This document shows, piece after piece, positions 28,940 through 38,171 of a DNA stretch of 64,000 nucleotides. Within the stretch, counting starts at the first letter, position 1. The number at the start of each line of letters is the position of its first letter. The stretch is from Persephonella sp. IF05-L8 (lineage in GTDB: Bacteria > Aquificota > Aquificia > Aquificales > Hydrogenothermaceae): positions 959,501 through 1,023,500 of the forward strand of contig NZ_JNLJ01000001.1 of NCBI RefSeq assembly GCF_000703045.1. The letters run 5' to 3'. The notes under the pieces were generated by a model, which was not told the DNA's origin, searched no databases, and was given only the letters and a program-made list of their open reading frames with translations. The position numbers and the translations under genes are program-made.

Positions 28940-29162
28940 TACAGTCCTCTACTTCTATTAGTTCAGCTTCATTCTTCCTGAGGGCTAAGCAATAATCCTT
29001 TACTTTTATTTTTACGGGTCCTCCAAAAGGTGCATCCTGAATAACCTCCACAATCTGCCCGGGAAAAAGTCCAAGCTCAAGCAGTTTCTTTTTCATCTCA
29101 GGTGGAAATCTAAGCTCCTTTATTCTGCATTTTTTTCCTTCTTTCATCTGTGATAACTTCAT
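28929..29162 (-). CDS. feoA: Ferrous iron transport protein A
   Basis: This 77-aa SH3-like protein is the small cytoplasmic partner of FeoB. Seen: PPEMKKKLLELGLFPGQIVEVIQ-like pattern (LGLFPGQIVEV) and PFGGPVKIKVKDYCLALRK, which match FeoA. It lies directly upstream of feoB with an 11-nt overlap and has a 91-nt AT-rich region before it, likely the promoter of feoAB. Confidence 0.93.
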   Translation of the reverse strand: MKLSQMKEGKKCRIKELRFPPEMKKKLLELGLFPGQIVEVIQDAPFGGPVKIKVKDYCLALRKNEAELIEVEDCNGE

Positions 29163-29253
29163 TTTCCACCTGCCTTCCTAATTTTAATTTATATTCAATC
29201 TCAATTAGTATAGCCATTATAAACTATTATAAAACTCCAACCAATGACCTAAA

Positions 29254-29949
29254 TCAACTTCCAAGCAAAATAGAAGTAAAGAACATATACGGGGGTATTA
29301 TCAGAAAATTAAGAGCCCCTACAGCAAGTAAAATTATTACTATAAAAAATCCCCATTGTTCTAATGGTTCTAATTTGTGTTCCAGATGTGGAGGAAGTAA
29401 GCTCATAAGAATTCTACCACCGTCCAGTGGGGGAATAGGTATAAGATTAAAAATAGCAAGAATTACATTAATGCTCACAGAGTATTGAAGGAATATCAGT
29501 ATAGGATAAACAATAGACCTGAAAAATCCTTCTCCAAAAGTGGAGACTATTCCTACCAGAACAGATTGGGAGGATAAAAACTGATAAATTACCCCAAAAA
29601 AGACAGCAGCTACAAAATTTATTCCGGGGCCTGCAAAAGCAGTAACTGCCATTCCTTTACGGTATCCTAATTTTTTAAAATTCATAGGATTTATAGGAAC
29701 AGGTTTTGCCCATCCGAATATAAAAGGGGCTTTCATCAGCATTAAAAGAGCTGGTAGTATTATAGAACCTAAAGGGTCTATATGTGGAATTGGATTAAAT
29801 GTTAATCTACCGGAAACCTTAGGAGTAGGGTCTCCAAGTCTATAAGCTATAATACCATGTCCAAGCTCATGTATTATAACTGCGAACAGCAAAGCTGGAA
29901 CCATAAAAATAAGTCTTGTTATATCAAAATCCATTTTTCCAACCTTCAA
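29254..29949 (-). CDS. Site-2 protease-type membrane metallopeptidase (M50)
   Basis: This 231-aa protein has about five membrane segments and the M50 active site: VIIHELGHGIIAYRLGD (zinc-binding HExxH, near residues 25-33) and NLIPIPPLDGGRIL (third ligand Asp). It has the short form typical of the YwhC/Rv-type rhomboid-like M50B group with no PDZ domain. Such proteases cut membrane-bound regulators or clear signal peptides; the substrate is unknown. It is separated from feoA by 91 nt and reads in the same direction. Confidence 0.88.
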   Translation of the reverse strand: MKVGKMDFDITRLIFMVPALLFAVIIHELGHGIIAYRLGDPTPKVSGRLTFNPIPHIDPLGSIILPALLMLMKAPFIFGWAKPVPINPMNFKKLGYRKGMAVTAFAGPGINFVAAVFFGVIYQFLSSQSVLVGIVSTFGEGFFRSIVYPILIFLQYSVSINVILAIFNLIPIPPLDGGRILMSLLPPHLEHKLEPLEQWGFFIVIILLAVGALNFLIIPPYMFFTSILLGS

Positions 29950-29974
29950 ATTTTTTTCAGATATTTTATATTAT

Positions 29975-30003
29975 TTCACTGCCTGTGAAAATCAATTTAT
30001 AAT
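29975..30003 (+). promoter_or_regulatory. Sigma-70-type promoter giving a nearly leaderless murF mRNA
   Basis: TTCACT (29975-29980) and a perfect TATAAT (29998-30003) are 17 nt apart. Transcription should start near 30010, while the murF ATG is at 30013. No Shine-Dalgarno sequence stands before that ATG. Together this predicts a leaderless or near-leaderless transcript. Confidence 0.6.
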
Positions 30004-30012
30004 TTGTGTGAT

Positions 30013-31320
30013 ATGGAAATAAAAGAGATTGCAAAAATTGTAAACGGAAAGTTAATAGGAAAATCGGAAGGAAAAGTAAGCAAATTCTGCATAGATAGCA
30101 GAAAAATAAGCCAGAATATGTTTTTTGTTCCTATTAAAGGTGAAAGATTTGATGGACACCAGTTTATTGAAGATGCTATTAAAAAAGGTGCATCAGGGTA
30201 TTTTACCCAGATAGATAAAAATATAGATGGTGGAATACTGGTAGATGACACTCTAAAAGCCCTTACAAAAGTAGGCATACATAAAAGAAAAAAGCTAAAA
30301 AAAGCCATAGGCATAACAGGAACCAGCGGGAAAACAACTACTAAAGAGATTTTGAGATTTTTATTGTCTCAGTTTTTCAATACCTATAGCACACCTGGAA
30401 ACTATAACAATGAGATAGGCGTTCCTCTTACACTTGCCAATATACCTGAAAATTCTGAGGTTGGAATTTTTGAGTTTGGAGCAAGGAAAAAAGGTGATAT
30501 AAAAAAATTAGTTGATATTTCCCAGCCAGAAATCAGAATACTAACAGCCATAGGCCACGGACATACTGAGGTTTTTGGCTCTCTGGAGGAGGTTATAAAA
30601 GGAAAAGGTGAGATATTTGAAGGGGGAGAAATTGCAATTTTGCCTTACTCCCTGCTAAAGCATTACCAACTGGATAATAAAATAACTTTTGGTTTTGAAG
30701 ATAATGCAGATATTCAGATTAAGGATGTAAAAATAGATTTTGAAGGAACTGAAGGAATTCTAAAAATAGATAGCAAACTTTTCAAAATAAAAATCCCTGC
30801 AATTAACAAAGCTGTTATTTATAATACTGCAATTGGTACAGCTGTTTTAAAATATCTAAAAATAGACATTGAAAAAGGTCTAAAAATATTGTCTGAGTTT
30901 CAGATGCCTGAAGGAAGGGGAAGGTTAACAAAAATCAAAAACATTCAAATTATTGATGATACTTACAATGCAAATCCTTTATCTGTAAAAAATGCAATTG
31001 ATACAATATCCAGCCTGCAAGGATTTAAGATTGTTGTCTTAGGGGATATGCTGGAACTTGGGAAAGAAACAAAAAAACTACATTCAGAAATAGGAAAGTA
31101 TATAGCTCAGAAAAATATAAATCTTGCAATTTTTTATGGGGAGGAGATGAAATGGGCTTATGAGAAAGCAAAAAAGTATATACCTGCATTTTATTTTGAA
31201 GATAAAACAAAAATAGCAGAGGAAATTTTAAAACAGAAAGACAAAAATCCTGTAGTGCTTATAAAAGGCTCCCGTGGAATGAAAATGGAAGAAATTATTG
31301 AAATTCTAAAAAATATTTAG
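30013..31320 (+). CDS. murF: UDP-MurNAc-tripeptide D-alanyl-D-alanine ligase
   Basis: The protein (about 435 aa) adds D-Ala-D-Ala to the UDP-MurNAc-tripeptide in peptidoglycan synthesis. Seen: CIDSRKISQNMFFVPIKG near residue 28, the P-loop ITGTSGKTTTKE, GNYNNEIGVPLTLA, FEFGARKKGDI and IDDTYNANPLSVKNA. All are Mur ligase hallmarks. A TTG at 30004 is in frame, but ATG at 30013 is the natural start; neither has a ribosome binding site, and a strong promoter lies just before it. The gene stands alone between the M50 protease (divergent) and gap. Confidence 0.95.
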   Translation: MEIKEIAKIVNGKLIGKSEGKVSKFCIDSRKISQNMFFVPIKGERFDGHQFIEDAIKKGASGYFTQIDKNIDGGILVDDTLKALTKVGIHKRKKLKKAIGITGTSGKTTTKEILRFLLSQFFNTYSTPGNYNNEIGVPLTLANIPENSEVGIFEFGARKKGDIKKLVDISQPEIRILTAIGHGHTEVFGSLEEVIKGKGEIFEGGEIAILPYSLLKHYQLDNKITFGFEDNADIQIKDVKIDFEGTEGILKIDSKLFKIKIPAINKAVIYNTAIGTAVLKYLKIDIEKGLKILSEFQMPEGRGRLTKIKNIQIIDDTYNANPLSVKNAIDTISSLQGFKIVVLGDMLELGKETKKLHSEIGKYIAQKNINLAIFYGEEMKWAYEKAKKYIPAFYFEDKTKIAEEILKQKDKNPVVLIKGSRGMKMEEIIEILKNI

Positions 31321-31435
31321 AAAAATTCAGGCTTCACTTCTTTTTTAAGGAAGATTAAATTAATTCCTGTGTAGAGCAATCCTTAGAAAATGTTAAAATT
31401 TTTAGGTAAAAACAATAAAAAAATGGAGGAAGTAA

Positions 31436-32443
<1,008 letters not shown>

Positions 32444-32446
32444 GAT

Positions 32447-32468
32447 AAAGGGGCTTTACGCCCCTTTT
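32447..32468. terminator. Rho-independent terminator after gap, possibly bidirectional
   Basis: AAAGGGGC (32447-32454) and GCCCCTTT (32460-32467) form an 8-bp stem with a 5-nt loop, flanked by A's on the left and T's on the right, so it can act from both sides. It serves gap on the plus strand and overlaps the 3' end of the broken Uma2 gene on the minus strand. Confidence 0.9.
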
Positions 32469-33003
32469 ATTGCCATATTTTTGAAAAATCAAAATCAATT
32501 GAGCAATTTTTCAGGTCTAATTTCACAACTTCGTCTGTTGCATCTATTAGTTTTATGTATCTTCCACCAATAAGTTCATAAGCCTTTGCAAGTTTTTCGT
32601 CAGGATATACCAGAATGTAGTATTTAACCCCTTCCCTCTGATAAATCTCAAATTTCAGTTTCTCATCCTTTTCCTGTGTTGATTTTGAAATAACTTCAAA
32701 AATCATAGATGGGGATTTTGTTATATATGGCTTATCATCAATAGGATAACAAATTACCAGATTATCAGGTTGAACGACAGTATCCTCGCTAATCTTCCAG
32801 TCAACAGGTAAAAGAGCCTTACATTCCTCGCAGCTTTTTAAAAGTTCTTCCAGCTGCCAGGCAATATGATTACTTAAAAGCTGATTATTAACAGGATACG
32901 CCTAATACATAGCAAAAGGAATTCCCTCTATTAATTCCCACCTGCCTTCCCAGTTTTTATAATCTTCGTAAGTGTAATGGGGCAAGTATCTCTCAGCTAA
33001 CAT
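32467..33003 (-). pseudogene. Uma2-family (DUF820) endonuclease, broken by an in-frame stop
   Basis: Read from the ATG at 33003, the frame gives MLAERYLPHYTYEDYKNWEG, then WELIEGIPFAMY, then a TAG (32904-32902) at codon 34, and continues without shift through AYPVNNQLLSNHIAWQLEEL, LPVDWKISEDTVVQPDN, PSMIFEVISKSTQEKDE and a normal C-terminus. This matches the Uma2 PD-(D/E)XK fold family; EGIPFAM, QPDN and FEVIS are its core motifs. All frame parts are intact except the stop, so a single recent point change is likely. The first Met after the stop starts too late to rebuild the catalytic Asp region. A sequencing error is the main alternative. Confidence 0.8.
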
Positions 33004-33058
33004 TGTTCTTTATACTCAAATAATTTATGTATTTTCCAATTTCTTTGTCAGGCAAATC

Positions 33059-34315
33059 CTAAATCTCATAAAGTCTCATAGCTTTTCTAACTTCTTTCAT
33101 ATTGCTTTCAGCTATTTCTCTGCATCTTAAGGTACCTTCAATGAAGAATTTTTCATATTTTCCATAATCCTTTTCAATTTCTTTTCTTTTTTCTCTGATA
33201 GGTTCTAAAAATCTGTTAAGGTTCTCTGCGAGTATTTTTTTACAATCTGTGCAGCCAATTTCTGCTGCTCTGCATTTCTGGTCTATATCCTTAAGTAGAT
33301 TTTCATCCTTAGTAAAAATCTTATGGTAGTCATAGACTATACAAACATCTGGGTTTCCTGGGTCTGTTCTTCTTATTCTTTGTGGGTCTGTTTTCATCTG
33401 CATTGTTTTTTTGTTTACTTCTTCTTCGCTATCGGAAAGATAAATGGCATTGTTATAGGATTTAGACATCTTCCTGCCGTCTATTCCTGGTAGTTTCGCT
33501 GCTTCTGTAAGTATTGCCTCAGGTTCGGGGAATATTTCATCATACAGATTATTAAATCTCCTTGCTATTTCCCTTGTAAGCTCTATATGTGGTAGCTGGT
33601 CTTCGCCTACAGGCACACCTTCCGCCTTATAGATAAGAATATCAGCAGCCTGCAGAACCGGATAAGCCAGAAAACCAAGGGTATCTATATCTTTGCCTAC
33701 ATCTCCTTTTTCAAGATTGTCAATAGCTTCTTCTACAATTTTTTTATTTATTCCAAATTTAATTAACACTTCTTTTAGATACTCAAAATTAATACCTTTC
33801 TGATTATAAAAAGCCCTGTGAAAAGCCTCTCTCAGATACTCCTCAAATATTTTGTTTTTTTGTTTTCCTGTTGCTTTCTCCAAAGCTTCATCAAAGCTTT
33901 CAGGAGGCGGAGCCTGATTAATTTTTACCTGTTTTCCAAGTAGAAAATCCTTTAGATACTGGTAAAAAAGGTTAAATTTCAGGTCTTTATAGGAAGGGTT
34001 TAGCTCAAGCCAGCTTTTTGGTGTAATCATAGAAAATAGTAGAGCAAGTTCTGAGTGTTGTTTTACTCCGGACTGTATAAACAAAGTAGCTTTTTTAGGG
34101 TCTATGCCGCAAGCAAGCCAGTCTATAATCATCTGTTTTATATTTTCTTTCAAATCCTCTGTATTTTTGTATTTATTGGTTAAAGCATGCCAGTCTGCAA
34201 CAAAAAAATAACAGTCATGTTCATCCTGAAGTTTTAACCAGTTTTTTATAACACCAAGATAATGCCCCAGATGGAGTTTTCCTGTGGGTCTCATTCCACT
34301 AACAATCTTTTTCAT
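33059..34315 (-). CDS. trpS: Tryptophanyl-tRNA synthetase with a ~90-residue insertion
   Basis: The 418-aa class I synthetase charges tRNA-Trp. Seen: SGMRPTGKLHLGHYLG (HIGH-like), QAADILIYKAEGVPVGEDQ, and RKMSKS at about 281-286, then IGCTDCKKILAENLNRFLEPI. Most bacterial TrpRS have about 330 residues. The extra length is a Lys/Glu-rich helical segment at about residues 111-208, between SWLELNPSYKD and DTLGFLAYPVLQAADI, where the usual enzyme has only a short linker. I recall Aquificota TrpRS being longer than most, so this is probably a lineage insertion. Catalytic motifs are intact. Confidence 0.95.
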   Translation of the reverse strand: MKKIVSGMRPTGKLHLGHYLGVIKNWLKLQDEHDCYFFVADWHALTNKYKNTEDLKENIKQMIIDWLACGIDPKKATLFIQSGVKQHSELALLFSMITPKSWLELNPSYKDLKFNLFYQYLKDFLLGKQVKINQAPPPESFDEALEKATGKQKNKIFEEYLREAFHRAFYNQKGINFEYLKEVLIKFGINKKIVEEAIDNLEKGDVGKDIDTLGFLAYPVLQAADILIYKAEGVPVGEDQLPHIELTREIARRFNNLYDEIFPEPEAILTEAAKLPGIDGRKMSKSYNNAIYLSDSEEEVNKKTMQMKTDPQRIRRTDPGNPDVCIVYDYHKIFTKDENLLKDIDQKCRAAEIGCTDCKKILAENLNRFLEPIREKRKEIEKDYGKYEKFFIEGTLRCREIAESNMKEVRKAMRLYEI

Positions 34316-34399
34316 TCCTTAACCTCCGTGTACTTGGAAAATTGCAAAAGTCTAAACTAATATTTTAACCTTTCTCTCCTTTCTAATCTTTAAAATTTT

Positions 34400-34415
34400 A
34401 TACCATAAGTGGTAT
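34400..34415. promoter_or_regulatory. Palindromic operator candidate before the 34455 cluster
   Basis: ATACCA (34400-34405), TAAG, TGGTAT (34410-34415) is a perfect 6-bp inverted repeat. A further ATACCA half-site follows at 34429-34434. A possible -10 (TATATT, 34420-34425) lies between them, so a bound protein would block the promoter of the small cluster starting at 34455. The regulator is unknown. Confidence 0.45.
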
Positions 34416-34454
34416 CATATATATTTCTATACCAATTATTTCAAGGGAGAGAAA

Positions 34455-34739
34455 ATGGTTGCAAATGTATTGCTGAAATACTGGAAAATTTTTCTGGCTG
34501 TAGGAATTTTACTTGCTGTAGGTGGTTTATTTATTCCAAATGAAATTGCGTCAAAGATAGTAGAATTTACAGGATTTGCCATACTTGCACTTACTGCTTA
34601 TGTCCTTGGATACAAGATGGCAACAGATGAAGCAGAAAAATATATAAAATCAGAAATGGAGAAGCTGGCCAAAAGGGATATCAGATACAAAATAGCCGGA
34701 GACAAAATGATTAAAAATCTTAAAGGAAAAATTGGATAA
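34455..34739 (+). CDS. Small membrane protein, unknown
   Basis: This 94-aa protein has two hydrophobic helices (about residues 10-27 and 37-54) joined by a short loop with PNEIASK, then a charged, Lys/Glu-rich tail of about 40 residues predicted helical. GGGAGAG precedes the ATG. I do not recognise the family. It is the first gene of a unit with a 65-aa protein (1-nt overlap), an MFS transporter (no gap) and another small membrane protein, and lies behind a palindrome that may be an operator. Confidence 0.7.
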   Translation: MVANVLLKYWKIFLAVGILLAVGGLFIPNEIASKIVEFTGFAILALTAYVLGYKMATDEAEKYIKSEMEKLAKRDIRYKIAGDKMIKNLKGKIG

Positions 34740-34936
34740 TGTCAGACCTGGCAAAAAATAATAAAACAGTAAAAGTAAAACAGCTTAAAAAATTTTTAAA
34801 GGAAAAATATCCTAACAAACAGGTTGCAGAGATTTATCTGGAAGTTTTGGAAAATTTTGAGGATGATGAATTAGTTCCTGACCTTATTCTTGAAAATCTT
34901 CTTTTGGATGAAGAAGATTTCAGGGTGGACGCATAG
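34739..34936 (+). CDS. Small soluble protein, unknown
   Basis: This 65-aa protein is highly charged: a Lys-rich first half (KTVKVKQLKKFLKEKYPN) and a strongly acidic second half (ENFEDDELVPDLILENLLL). No membrane segment or Cys. Its ATG overlaps the previous stop as TAATG, and its stop is directly followed by the ATG of the MFS transporter, so co-translation is expected. No family is recognised. Confidence 0.65.
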   Translation: MSDLAKNNKTVKVKQLKKFLKEKYPNKQVAEIYLEVLENFEDDELVPDLILENLLLDEEDFRVDA

Positions 34937-36199
34937 ATGAAAAAGCACTCTAAAACCCTATTCGCAGGAATGATAGGTAATGTTTTAGAGTGGTATGATT
35001 TTGTTGTTTATGGTTTTCTGGCTGTTATTATTGGTGAGTTATTTTTCCCATCTTCAGACCCGATGGTTTCTCTGCTTAAATCCTTTGGTGTTTTTGCCGT
35101 TGGATTTGTTATGCGTCCTGTAGGGGCAATTTTATTTGGGCATATTGGGGATAAATACGGTAGAAAAAAGGCCTTAACTATATCCATAATAATGATGGCT
35201 GTATCCACAACAGCCATTGGGCTGCTTCCTACTTATGCCCAGATAGGAATTCTTGCTCCTACTCTTCTGGTTATTCTTAAGCTACTACAAGGATTGTCTG
35301 TTGGCGGTGAGTATACAACATCTGTTTCTTTTATTGTTGAGCATGCACCTCAGGATAAAAGAGGGCTGTTTGGAAGTGTAGGGATTTTAGGGGCTGTTGT
35401 TGGTATCCTTCTTGGTTCAGCTTCAGGAGCAGTAATTACAAAGATTTTACCTGAAGATGACCTTTATACATGGGGCTGGAGAGTTTTATTTTTCACAGGA
35501 ATTTTGCTTGGGCTCGTAGGATACTATGTTAGAAAAAATATAGATGAAACCCCAAAATTTATGGAACTTGAGTATGAGGAACTTATAGATAAAAATCCAG
35601 TTCTGGATGTATTTAAAAAAGCATATAAAGAGTTTATAAAAACATTTTCTTTAAGCACATTTCAGGCAGTAGGATTTTATACAATATTTGTTTATATAGC
35701 CAACCATCTTGCTGTGTTTGTTAAGTTTCCCAAATCAACGGCATTAACAATAAATACCATCAGTATGATTATTCTTGCTGTTTTAATCCCATTTTTCGGA
35801 TGGCTTTCTGATAAAATTGGTAGAAAGCCGATAATCCTAACTTCTACAGGTTTGACTATTATTCTGGCATATCCATTGTTTAAGTTTATTTCTTCAGGTA
35901 GCGTTGAAAATGCCTTAATAGGTCAGATTTTATTTGCAATAGTTGTTGCAGGATTTATGTCTATACTCCCAACAACCCTGGTTGAGATATTTCCTACACA
36001 GATTAGAAATAGCGGTTATTCAATTGGATACAATCTGCCTTTTGCAATATTTGGGGGGACTGCACCTTTAATTGCCACATATCTTATAAAAGTTACTGGA
36101 AATATCAATTCCCCTGCCTTTTATCTGATTTTTGCTGCTACAATCGCTTTTCTGGCAGGTATAACATTAAAAGAAACTGCAAAAGAGCCGTTAAAATAA
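34937..36199 (+). CDS. MFS transporter, metabolite:H+ symporter (MHS/ProP-like) family
   Basis: The 420-aa protein has 12 membrane segments. Seen: GNVLEWYDFVVYGFLA in helix 1 (signature of the MHS family), RPVGAILFGHIGDKYGRKKAL in loop 2-3, GLSVGGEYTTS in helix 4-5, and GWLSDKIGRKPI in loop 8-9. MHS members carry proline/betaine, 2-oxoglutarate, citrate, shikimate or dicarboxylates, usually with protons. The substrate is not told by sequence. It is the third gene of the unit starting at 34455 and abuts its neighbours. Confidence 0.9.
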   Translation: MKKHSKTLFAGMIGNVLEWYDFVVYGFLAVIIGELFFPSSDPMVSLLKSFGVFAVGFVMRPVGAILFGHIGDKYGRKKALTISIIMMAVSTTAIGLLPTYAQIGILAPTLLVILKLLQGLSVGGEYTTSVSFIVEHAPQDKRGLFGSVGILGAVVGILLGSASGAVITKILPEDDLYTWGWRVLFFTGILLGLVGYYVRKNIDETPKFMELEYEELIDKNPVLDVFKKAYKEFIKTFSLSTFQAVGFYTIFVYIANHLAVFVKFPKSTALTINTISMIILAVLIPFFGWLSDKIGRKPIILTSTGLTIILAYPLFKFISSGSVENALIGQILFAIVVAGFMSILPTTLVEIFPTQIRNSGYSIGYNLPFAIFGGTAPLIATYLIKVTGNINSPAFYLIFAATIAFLAGITLKETAKEPLK

Positions 36200-36555
36200 T
36201 GAGCAACAGAGTATTTATAGCTGAACTTCTTCAGGATTTACCGTTATGGATTGCCATTATTATGAGTGTTTATCCTGAGTATCAAAATGAGTATGTTTTT
36301 CTAATTTCTCTGGGTATTGGTGTTGGTGCAACTATATTTATCCTGAAAGAGATGAAAAATGGTAATTACAGCTATGAAACATTATTTAACAAACCATCTG
36401 AGGCTGTTCCGTTTTTGATTTACGCATTTTTATTACTAATTGTTTTAATTATCTTAACTTTTCAAGAAAGGCTTTATATGGACACAATTGTTTGGATATA
36501 TCTGGTTGTTGGTGGTATTGGTGAGATTTTCTTTATGAGAAAAGCAGAAAATTAG
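36199..36555 (+). CDS. Small membrane protein, unknown
   Basis: This 118-aa protein has four predicted membrane helices (about residues 10-22, 29-46, 69-87, 93-112). Its ATG overlaps the last base of the MFS gene stop, so it is translated with the transporter. It might modulate the transporter, but no family is recognised. It converges with kdsB with a 4-nt overlap and no terminator between. Confidence 0.7.
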   Translation: MSNRVFIAELLQDLPLWIAIIMSVYPEYQNEYVFLISLGIGVGATIFILKEMKNGNYSYETLFNKPSEAVPFLIYAFLLLIVLIILTFQERLYMDTIVWIYLVVGGIGEIFFMRKAEN

Positions 36556-37286
36556 CTAACTATCTGGCAGAATTTTTCAAAATCTTCCTTTGTGTCTATA
36601 CCCAGGGTATCCTTTGAGGCTTTGATTACCTTGATACGATAACCATTTTCAAGAAGTCTTAGCTGTTCTAACTTTTCTATCTGTTCATAGGTCGTCTGGG
36701 ATAGTGCAAAGGCAAAATCCATCAGTGCTTCTTTTTTATACCCGTAAACCCCGATATGTTTCAAGACAGGAGTTTCAAAATTTTTAATCATCTGGGAAAA
36801 ATCTATATCCCGATAAAAAGGAATAGGACTACGGGAAAAATACAGGGCATATCCTTTTTTATCAATAACTACTTTGACGACATTGGGATTTAGATAGTCT
36901 TCCTCGTTCTGAATAGGATAGGCAAGGGTTGATATCTGGGCTTCATTAAGGGCTTCTATTACCTTCTCTATGTCTGAAGGTTCAAGAAGGGGTTCATCTC
37001 CCTGAACATTTATTATTTTTTCTTCCTGTAAGTTTTTTGCCACATATGCAACCCTATCACTTCCGCTATTCAGGTCAGAGGGGGTTAAAACTGCTTCTAT
37101 TGGAGAATTTTCAAATATATCTGCTATTTCCTGACTATCTGTTGCTACAATAACACGGCTGGCATTTTTTACCCTGAGGCAGTTTTCTGCTGTCCATTGA
37201 ATAACAGGCTTCCCCTTCACATGAAGGAGAAGCTTGTTTTTTAGTCTTGTTGAGCCTTTTCTGGCAGGGATGATTATTACAGCCAA
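36552..37286 (-). CDS. kdsB: 3-deoxy-manno-octulosonate (KDO) cytidylyltransferase
   Basis: This 244-aa enzyme makes CMP-KDO for lipopolysaccharide core. Seen: IIPARKGSTRLKNKLL at the start (nucleotide loop), VIVATDSQEI, NVQGDEPLLEPSDIE and LKHIGVYGYKKEAL. The start codon is TTG (37286-37284) with GGAAGA just before it; it begins 1 nt after the thiG stop, so the pair is co-transcribed. It supports a Gram-negative outer membrane with LPS. Confidence 0.95.
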   Translation of the reverse strand: MAVIIIPARKGSTRLKNKLLLHVKGKPVIQWTAENCLRVKNASRVIVATDSQEIADIFENSPIEAVLTPSDLNSGSDRVAYVAKNLQEEKIINVQGDEPLLEPSDIEKVIEALNEAQISTLAYPIQNEEDYLNPNVVKVVIDKKGYALYFSRSPIPFYRDIDFSQMIKNFETPVLKHIGVYGYKKEALMDFAFALSQTTYEQIEKLEQLRLLENGYRIKVIKASKDTLGIDTKEDFEKFCQIVS

Positions 37287-37287
37287 T

Positions 37288-38088
37288 TTATCTTCCGATT
37301 ATTCCTTCCACTGGAGATGAAGCCGAAGCATACATTTTCTTAGGTATTCTACCTGCAAGGTAGGCAAGTCTTCCTGCAATTACTGCATGTTTCATTGCGA
37401 CAGCCATTTTTATAGGGTCTTTTGCCTGTGCGATAGCTGTATTCATCAGAACACCATCAACTCCAAGTTCCATAACTATAGCAGCATCTGAAGCTGTTCC
37501 TATACCTGCATCAACAATAACAGGAACATTAACAGCCTCTTTTATGAAAAGAATGTTATATGGATTTTGAAGACCAAGACCTGAACCAATTGGAGCCGCA
37601 AGTGGCATAACGGCAGCACAGCCTATTTCTTCAAACTTCTTAGCCATTATTGGGTCATCTGTTATATAAGGTAGAACGGTGAAACCTTCTTTTACAAGGA
37701 TTTCTGCTGCTTTTAAGGTTTCTATCATATCTGGATAAAGTGTTTTCTGGTCGCCAATAACTTCAAGTTTGACAAATCCATGTCCAAGAGCTTCCCTGGC
37801 AAGCTTAGCAGTTAAAACAGCTTCTTCTGCTGTATAACATCCAGCTGTATTTGGAAGTATCATTACTTTTGATGTATCTATGTAATCAAGAAGGTTTGGC
37901 TTGTTGGGGTCTGTTATGTTAACTCTTCTGACAGCAACAGTTATCATCTGTGCTCCAGAGGCTTCTGTTGCTTTTGCTGTTTCCTCAAAATCCTTATATT
38001 TACCTGAACCAACAATAAGTCTTGATGTAAACTCTCTGTCACCAATTACTAATTTGTCTTCTTGCAGAAATTTTTCTAAATCAAACAT
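37288..38088 (-). CDS. thiG: Thiazole synthase
   Basis: The 266-aa enzyme forms the thiazole phosphate of thiamine from deoxyxylulose phosphate, dehydroglycine and ThiS thiocarboxylate. Seen: [48 protein letters not shown] (Schiff-base Lys) and [17 protein letters not shown]. No other thi genes are nearby and the 83-nt upstream region shows no TPP riboswitch. It is followed directly by kdsB. Confidence 0.97.
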   Translation of the reverse strand: MFDLEKFLQEDKLVIGDREFTSRLIVGSGKYKDFEETAKATEASGAQMITVAVRRVNITDPNKPNLLDYIDTSKVMILPNTAGCYTAEEAVLTAKLAREALGHGFVKLEVIGDQKTLYPDMIETLKAAEILVKEGFTVLPYITDDPIMAKKFEEIGCAAVMPLAAPIGSGLGLQNPYNILFIKEAVNVPVIVDAGIGTASDAAIVMELGVDGVLMNTAIAQAKDPIKMAVAMKHAVIAGRLAYLAGRIPKKMYASASSPVEGIIGR

Positions 38089-38171
38089 TTAGCAACCTCC
38101 GTTTTGACTTTGGTTAAGACAATTTAATTATAATACATAATGTTTCGAATAATTTATGAGATATATCTATG

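Noticed and set aside
29163-29253. Possible Fur box before feoA
   Set aside because: AT-rich stretches resemble parts of a Fur box but no 19-bp palindrome near GATAATGATAATCATTATC was found.
38089-38171. TPP riboswitch before thiG
   Set aside because: The 83-nt region is too short and AT-rich and lacks the conserved CUGAGA and other TPP elements.
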